From assembly GCA_006386115.1 (NCBI GenBank), contig VFIW01000067.1, positions 124,001 to 188,000 on the forward strand: a stretch of 64,000 nucleotides of DNA. Reading direction: 5' to 3'. A program made the translations under genes and the position numbers. Numbering within the stretch: position 1 is the stretch's first letter; every line of letters starts with the position of its first letter. Shown in pieces: positions 58,723 to 64,000 of this stretch. Under the pieces are notes generated by a model. It was not told the origin of the DNA. It saw only the letters and a program-made list of their open reading frames with translations, and did not search any database. The stretch comes from Globisporangium splendens. Lineage: Eukaryota > Oomycota > Peronosporomycetes > Pythiales > Pythiaceae.

Positions 58723-60649
58723 TTAGTGGCGCCAACTGCACACAACACACAAACAACACGAGCCAGTCAGTGAGAAGCACGATACCACATCGGATATAAG
58801 AGCAAGCAGCGGCAATCAACACTCACATCTTGATCTTGCGATCTTTGCTGCCGGACGCCACTTTGTCGCCGTTCGGACTCCAGTCGAGCGCGTACACCTC
58901 GTCCTCGTGGCCCGAGAGCGTCACCTTGGCGTTCTTCGGGGCCGCAAGCTCCCAGACCTTGACTGTCGAGTCCTTACTGGCGCTCACGATCAAACGCGAG
59001 TCACTCGACCAGCACACCTGGTACACAGCGCCGACGTGGCCGTTCAAGGTCGCGACAAACTTCCCGGTCTGTCCGTTCCAGATCTTGACCTTCTTATCGA
59101 ACGAAGCGCTCGCAAAGTATCGGCCATCTGGAGAGAAGCACAAGTGGTTTACGGGCTGCTGGTGGCCGGTGAGACGCTCGATGGGCTTCTTGTTCTCGGC
59201 TGGTTCCCAGAAGAACAGCGTGAAGTCGTCCGAACCCGACACGAGACGCTCTGGCTGGTTTTTACGGACTACCTGGTACCTCTCGAGCGCTGCTTGCTGC
59301 ATTTCTTCGCGAGATGCAAACGTCTTGTTCGTGTGGTCAAACGGACCGGATCGGCAGACGTAGTCGACGTTCAGCGCCAACGTGTTGATTCGGTGGCCGT
59401 GGCCAGTCAGCGTCCGCACGAGCTTGCCGAGGTTCTCTCCCTCCATCGCCCATACCTTGATCGTGCGATCGCGCGACGCACTGTACAAGAGTCCTTCACC
59501 ACCCCATTTGATGCACTCCACGGAATCGGTGTGGCTCGAAAGCGACGCCACCTGGCGTCCTGTGCGCGCGTTCCACACCTTGATGCTGCCGTCCTTGGAC
59601 GCACTCGCAAAGCGTTCACACGTCACATTGCGGTGCATTGGCTCCCACGACAGCGAGTTCACCCACTGCTTGTGTCCTTTCAGTGGCTGGCCGATCTGCT
59701 TGCCCGAGTTCGGATCCCACAAACGGATCTCACCATTGCGATCCGCCGACGCAAAGCGCTCGCCATCTGGAGCCCACGCCGTACAGAGCACGTGGTGCTT
59801 GTGGCCACGCCCCGTGTGCTTCGGCATGCACGTGTTGGTGTCCCAGAAACGCACGGTCGCGTCACCACCGCCACTCGCCAACTTCTTGCCATCGGGACTG
59901 AAACTCACGTGCAGAATCGCCTCCGAGTGGCCCTGAAGCGTGTCGCTGCATCGCGTAACTGGACGCACGCGGAACACCGCGAGCGGCTGGAACGTGATCG
60001 TCAGCGCCGTTTCCGTCGACAATTTCTACACGAAACAACGCAACACTATCCTGTTAGAATGGAATTCTGCAGTGATAGAGCAATGCATATTCACAATCAG
60101 GACGTACCAGCTCTTCGACGGTGGCTTGAAGCGATGTGGTGATTTCCGTCTCCCCGACAAACAGCGAGTACGGCACCTTCTTCTTTCCGTTCTATACGTT
60201 TTTTTTTTTGCATATATCACCACCCATAGCAATAGAAGAAAATGGCAGCGTCAGCGGTGGTATCCCCATACAAAAGCGCATTCATCCAGTTGTGCCATTA
60301 TACCTGCAGCAGTTCGTTCACGAGCACTTCCATCTGGTTCACATTCGAGCTCAATGGGATATCCAACTGCGGACCCACATTCGTGCCCTACACACCACAA
60401 TACACACCATCGCCATTAGATCAGCATGCCCTCCATTATCATATAGAGCACAGCACAGAGACGGAGGCGCCAAGCATGCAACGCAGAACTGACATCCTCG
60501 CTCTGGAACTGCGCGATGATGGACATGGGCGACTCCTCGTCCTCCGTCTCGGTCTCCTCGTCGTCATTCTGCTCGTGGCTCAGCTCGGACGCCGGGTACG
60601 CGGCGCTGCCGTCGTCGCTCACGCGCTGCTTCTTGGTCGCGGGCACCAT
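58723..60649 (-). CDS. NLE1: Notchless / Rsa4 ribosome assembly WD40 protein
   Basis: Five exons (60649-60494, 60387-60304, 60191-60108, 60025-58827, 58735-58723) give 511 residues. The N-terminal NLE domain is present (QLDIPLSSNVNQMEVLVNEL, VPYSLFVGETEI), followed by eight WD repeats including HSEAILHVSFSPDG, GHKQWVNSLSW, SGSDDFTLFFWEP and GHEDEVYALDW. Notchless binds the AAA protein Rea1/Midasin through the NLE domain to release assembly factors from pre-60S ribosomes in the nucleolus. The last coding exon is only 13 nt: it turns KIKM-stop into the family end KIKIWRH. The acidic N-terminal extension (NDDEETETEDEE) is unusual but typical of nucleolar proteins. Confidence 0.93.
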
Positions 60650-60926
60650 TCTCCTGCGTCTTCTAAATCGCTTTGTACCCCTTGACAGCGAACGTGTCAA
60701 AAACTGTTGGGCAACAAGCGTTGCGCCGTAAATTACCAACTTCAAATAAATTACGATTCTCTGAAAGGGCAAGTCCTTAGTGGTGGATGAATAAGTTACG
60801 ACAGAGAATGTAGTTTACGAGACACCAGCAAATGACATGCAGCCTGCATTTGATGGCATGCCAAAGGATGGCGCTGTACGATGAATGCGCATGAATATGG
60901 AGGCGCATATGACATGTAAACGTTCA

Positions 60927-61454
60927 CTACCCTGCTCTGTAGACCATGGTGGCCTTTTCGTTATAATAGAAGAACACAAAGTTGCGCGTCACGTGCGTCA
61001 CGTACGAGCCAAAGTTCCGACCGATGCAGACCACCCAATGCGGCTCCCAGAGCGTATCCATGTGCGCCTTCACTTCTTCACATACCTTACGAAACCATAG
61101 CACATATGCAATAACAGACAAGCGTATATGCAAGTAAGCGATCAAAAACCTGCAGATCAGTCGCTGCACTCGGCCAAGGTTAGGCTGCCTCTCAAGCTCC
61201 ATGAGGTATGCGTGCAAGTTGCGCGCATTAAATCCACGCATACGCCATATGAAATATGCAAAGAGGCATTGCCCAAATGCAGAACGAAACGCAGTACGCA
61301 CCGCCAGCCCTTTCTTCTCCCATTCCTCCGTGTCAAACGTGGCGAGGCGCGTCGTGACGTGCTTGATCACGTCCTCGAGCACGTCGTCCTCCATGTCGCA
61401 CGGCATCTTGACCTCGGCGCCCCACATGTGCTGCCAGCTCGGCGCTTCCCCCAT
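60927..61454 (-). CDS. LC8-type dynein light chain
   Basis: Two exons, 61454-61302 and 61085-60927, phase 0, giving 103 residues. Conserved LC8 end: HWVVCIGRNFGSYVTHVTR then NFVFFYYNEKATMVYRAG; the first half has DMEDDVLEDVIKHV. The closest type by eye is the outer-arm flagellar LC8-related chain, slightly longer than the 89-residue cytoplasmic LC8. It forms a dimer that holds dynein intermediate chains. Together with CFAP69 it points to a flagellated life stage. The intron of 216 nt is long for this window. Confidence 0.9.
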   Translation of the reverse strand: MGEAPSWQHMWGAEVKMPCDMEDDVLEDVIKHVTTRLATFDTEEWEKKGLAVRTAFRSAFGQCLFAYFIWRMRGFNARNLHAYLMELERQPNLGRVQRLICRFLIAYLHIRLSVIAYVLWFRKVCEEVKAHMDTLWEPHWVVCIGRNFGSYVTHVTRNFVFFYYNEKATMVYRAG

Positions 61455-61639
61455 TTCGTGTCCTCCGTTTTGTCTTGCTGCTTTGCTTCTAGTGCTGCTG
61501 CAAAATGCGACTTCCTGCGTATCCAAAGCACGTTGCGTCGCGACTTTTCACAGTTCCGTTCATATGTGTGGTCCACATCGACTGGGACTCGAAACGACGC
61601 GGACGCAAGTTGACATGACGTTGACGCTCACCTGGCTTC

Positions 61640-64000
61640 ATGGGCAGATTTGGCGCTACTGCCGCTGCTGCGGGGTTCCCTGGAAAGCCCAGCAGCTACG
61701 AGCATCTAGTGGTAAGTGGCTGTCTGCTCAGCGTATTCGTGGTAGGACTGACACCCACAGCTGATCCCACGCTGCAGATTGAAGAGCAGCGGCGAGAATG
61801 GGAGCGAGCGAAAGAAGAACTGGGCCACATAAAGAAACAAATCGCCGAAAAAGTGAGTAGCACGTATCATGTAAACGCAGTAGCTACTACCCCAATGCGC
61901 GCACTCAATTGCTTTGCTGTCTTCGACGTTTTGCGTGGCCAGGATGACCAGATCGTGCACCTCAAGACGCTCGTGCGCAAGCTCAACGAGACGCTGCAGA
62001 AGAAAGAAAAAGACGTTGGTGCCATGCAGAGTTGGATTCCCTCATTTACTTATACGCACGACAAGGCAACACGGTCTGTCTGTATTGTAGCTTCAAGCAG
62101 TGTTTGCCGTTCTCCGAGCGCCACGAGATGCAGAGCTGACCAAGAAGCGCAAGAACGAGCTCATTGACCGTCTTGTCATGGGAAACCAGCAGCGCGTACG
62201 TTGCTCAATCGTCCGTTCAACTTCAAATTTCGCGTGTCACTCATTTACCGCAATTTATGACAAGCTGCTAGGTTGTGAACGCAGAAGCAATCGCAGATGA
62301 GCGGAAGAAGGAACTCGATCGGCTCAAATACAGCAGGTATGGCTGATGTGCAGGTAGAAACCAATGCAAATCCGCACGTCCACATTTTGCAACTGTGTGC
62401 TGCATGCGTAACAAATTCCTTCGTTTCCAAGAGCTGGAAGTCGAGCTTGAAGAATATCGCGTCGAGATTGAGCGTCTACGCGCCAAGATGTCGACGATGA
62501 TGACCTCGTCGACCACTCCAGGGGTCGTTGTCGGGAAATTGAAGTTGTCTGCGGTTTGTGATGGCGATCACCAGACGAGAGGTGACGGCAACCAAAGGAC
62601 GAAAAAGAAGCCTGTCTTGGCACAAAGCATTAGCAACCAGACGCTGAACGACTCTCAATTTCATCCAAGTGAGTCGTCGAAGAGTGCCAGCTCTACGTTA
62701 TTCTCCTCTAGCAAAGGCAGAGTGGTGCTTTCTACCACCAATGGAAATGGAGCACCCGCCAAAGAGAGTTTCGTGACGAAAATACAGCGGAGGCACGCAC
62801 AGGACGCCAAGTACTACAAACAAGCTCGACTCGCGCAACTCGAGGCAGAGTGCGAGTTGGAAGAAAATGTTCACATCCGTGTTGTGCGAGAAGTGAAAGC
62901 GCGTCGCGAGACCGAAAACAAAAGGAGACAGCAGCAGGACCCTGTTGCTGCTGCTCTGAAGGCACAGCGACTCCGAGAAGAGAAAACAGCACCAGCAGCA
63001 GGAATTCAAGACGAAAGCCCTGAAGTTGCTTCTAGAACGGAAGTCCCGGAGATTGAGTCTGCGATTGTGTCGGATAATGCGACGAATGATCCTCAACATA
63101 ATGAAGGCTATTTAAATACACCAGCAGTGGCGTTAAAGCAGCAACCGGGGAGTAGGAATGACATTTCGAACGCGGCTGAGGAGGAGACAGGCACTGCGAC
63201 AGAGTCAGCAAAAGAACAGAGACAGACAGAGATCCAAGTCACTACACAAGAGTCTGACGCTGCAAAGCAAGATAATTCGTCCGATGCTCGCACAGACATT
63301 ACAAATCAAGCGGGCAGTGGCTTTGAAAGCGTGACTGAAGAGATGGAACAAGAAGAACCGCAGAAAGTCGACTCCACTGAACAGCTTCCTGCACAGCATG
63401 AAGGAGAAATTGTACAGCAAACTGTAGAGGATGCTCGCGATGACTACAAGGACGCGGAGAACGACGGAGAGATTGACGCCGCTGCGGAGACTTCTTCGAA
63501 CAACACAAAAGTTGCAACCGTAGTCGTGAAGCCTCCTGTCTTGGATGATGCATTGGAAATCTCAGACAATGAAGAAGTACAGGGGGATCACGCACGCGAA
63601 AGTCGACCCGGCGCTGAAACCCCTCAATCGAGCTCGGCGGAGGTCGTGAAGGACGATCCTGAGGAGGAGAATTCTGTCGCAGATGGCGAGCTATCGTTTG
63701 ACGGAAACACCACTGAGCGCGACGACGTGATCGCACAAAACTTACCACCAACTGCTCCTTCTGATGAACCAACTAGTATCAAAACACCCGAACCAGCTCT
63801 GTGCGATGACGGAGAATTCGATGAGGACCTGGAAAACCACACTGAAATCGCGATCAGCCCATCTGAAGAAGTGGCTACATCTGGCAACACTGATGGCGAA
63901 GTTGCAAAGTTACAGGGTGCGGTTGAACCTGCGCGTTTGGGCTATCAATGCGATGAGGCAAACAGTAGCGCAGATAAGAAGTGTCGCCAAGGGTTTCTTG
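61640..64000 (+). CDS. Coiled-coil acidic protein of unknown function (cut by window end)
   Basis: Starts at the ATG 61640 and runs off the window. Early exons: 61640-61711, 61778-61852, from 61943, from about 62091, 62272 to about 62334, then a long open exon from about 62433 to 64000 without stop. The exons encode heptad-like helices: EEQRREWERAKEELGHIKKQ, DDQIVHLKTLVRKLNETLQK, ELTKKRKNELIDRLV, LEVELEEYRVEIERLRAKM. After a Ser-rich stretch comes a basic helix (KIQRRHAQDAKYYKQARLAQ), then a long Glu/Asp/Ser-rich disordered region. The 62334/62433 join fits only a GC-AG intron (A|GCAGGT). Family not recognised; centrosome, axoneme and cytoskeletal proteins share this look. Divergent from the dynein light chain, 185 bp apart. 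Confidence 0.7.

Noticed and set aside
58907..60142. 411-codon plus-strand frame opposite Notchless
   Set aside because: Mirror of the WD40 exon; no motif of its own.
1..64000. tRNA, rRNA and CRISPR arrays
   Set aside because: Scanned by eye for TFC-loop-like boxes, rRNA cores and regularly spaced repeats; none convincing. The only regular short repeats are coding (42-bp units, saposin and Cys/His arrays).

Overview
The window looks like nuclear DNA of a stramenopile, most likely an oomycete (water mould); the genus cannot be fixed from sequence alone. Reasons: compact eukaryotic genes with short GT-AG introns (about 50-130 nt), flagellar components (CFAP69 and an LC8-type outer-arm dynein light chain), a WRKY19-like Cys/His repeat protein and a long tandem saposin protein of the oomycete style, and eukaryotic housekeeping genes (SPT4, Notchless, RME-8, MER3/HFM1, QCR2, METTL17).

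Layout. 0-7 kb: an unrecognised helical protein (minus, cut by the window start), a five-exon REX1-B-type protein (plus) and CFAP69 (minus, with three single-base frame breaks). 7-14.7 kb: a secreted protein with nine or ten saposin-B repeats (plus), an RmlD/MAT2B-type reductase (minus) divergent from an inositol polyphosphate kinase (plus), and a small unknown gene. 14.8-21.6 kb: a WRKY19-like repeat protein (minus), about 3 kb without a supportable gene, and a secreted TRAP-like acid phosphatase (minus). 22-23.6 kb: a mitochondrial METTL17/Rsm22 protein (plus).

23.7-32.8 kb is the unusual region. A 2877-bp unit is present twice, head to tail and almost identical (24030-26906, 26907-29783). 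Each copy carries a 280-residue coiled-coil gene of a family I do not recognise. The right edge of each unit lies inside the QCR2 gene, so copy 1 ends in an orphan QCR2 3' fragment while copy 2 runs into the intact gene. Beyond SPT4, a third, diverged member of the same coiled-coil family lies on the minus strand with an in-frame stop.

33-40 kb: a UDP-glucuronate 4-epimerase and a 1,521-residue SH3b protein with a tandem W-[DEN]-x-[RT]-P-[ILV] motif array (both minus). 40.5-55.9 kb: RME-8/DNAJC13 (plus, 3,321 residues, J-like domain without HPD) and the meiotic helicase HFM1/MER3 (plus). 56-64 kb: a serine carboxypeptidase (plus), then SIVA-like, Notchless and dynein light chain (all minus), and a coiled-coil acidic protein that runs off the window end.

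There is no operon logic. Neighbours often form divergent pairs with short shared upstream regions or closely convergent pairs. Functional themes are endomembrane and lysosome-type secretion (saposins, acid phosphatase, carboxypeptidase, RME-8), mitochondria (QCR2, METTL17), the flagellum (CFAP69, DLC) and nucleic-acid processes (SPT4, HFM1, REX1-B, Notchless). Exon borders were placed by eye from splice signals, reading-frame phase and family resemblance; no search was run.
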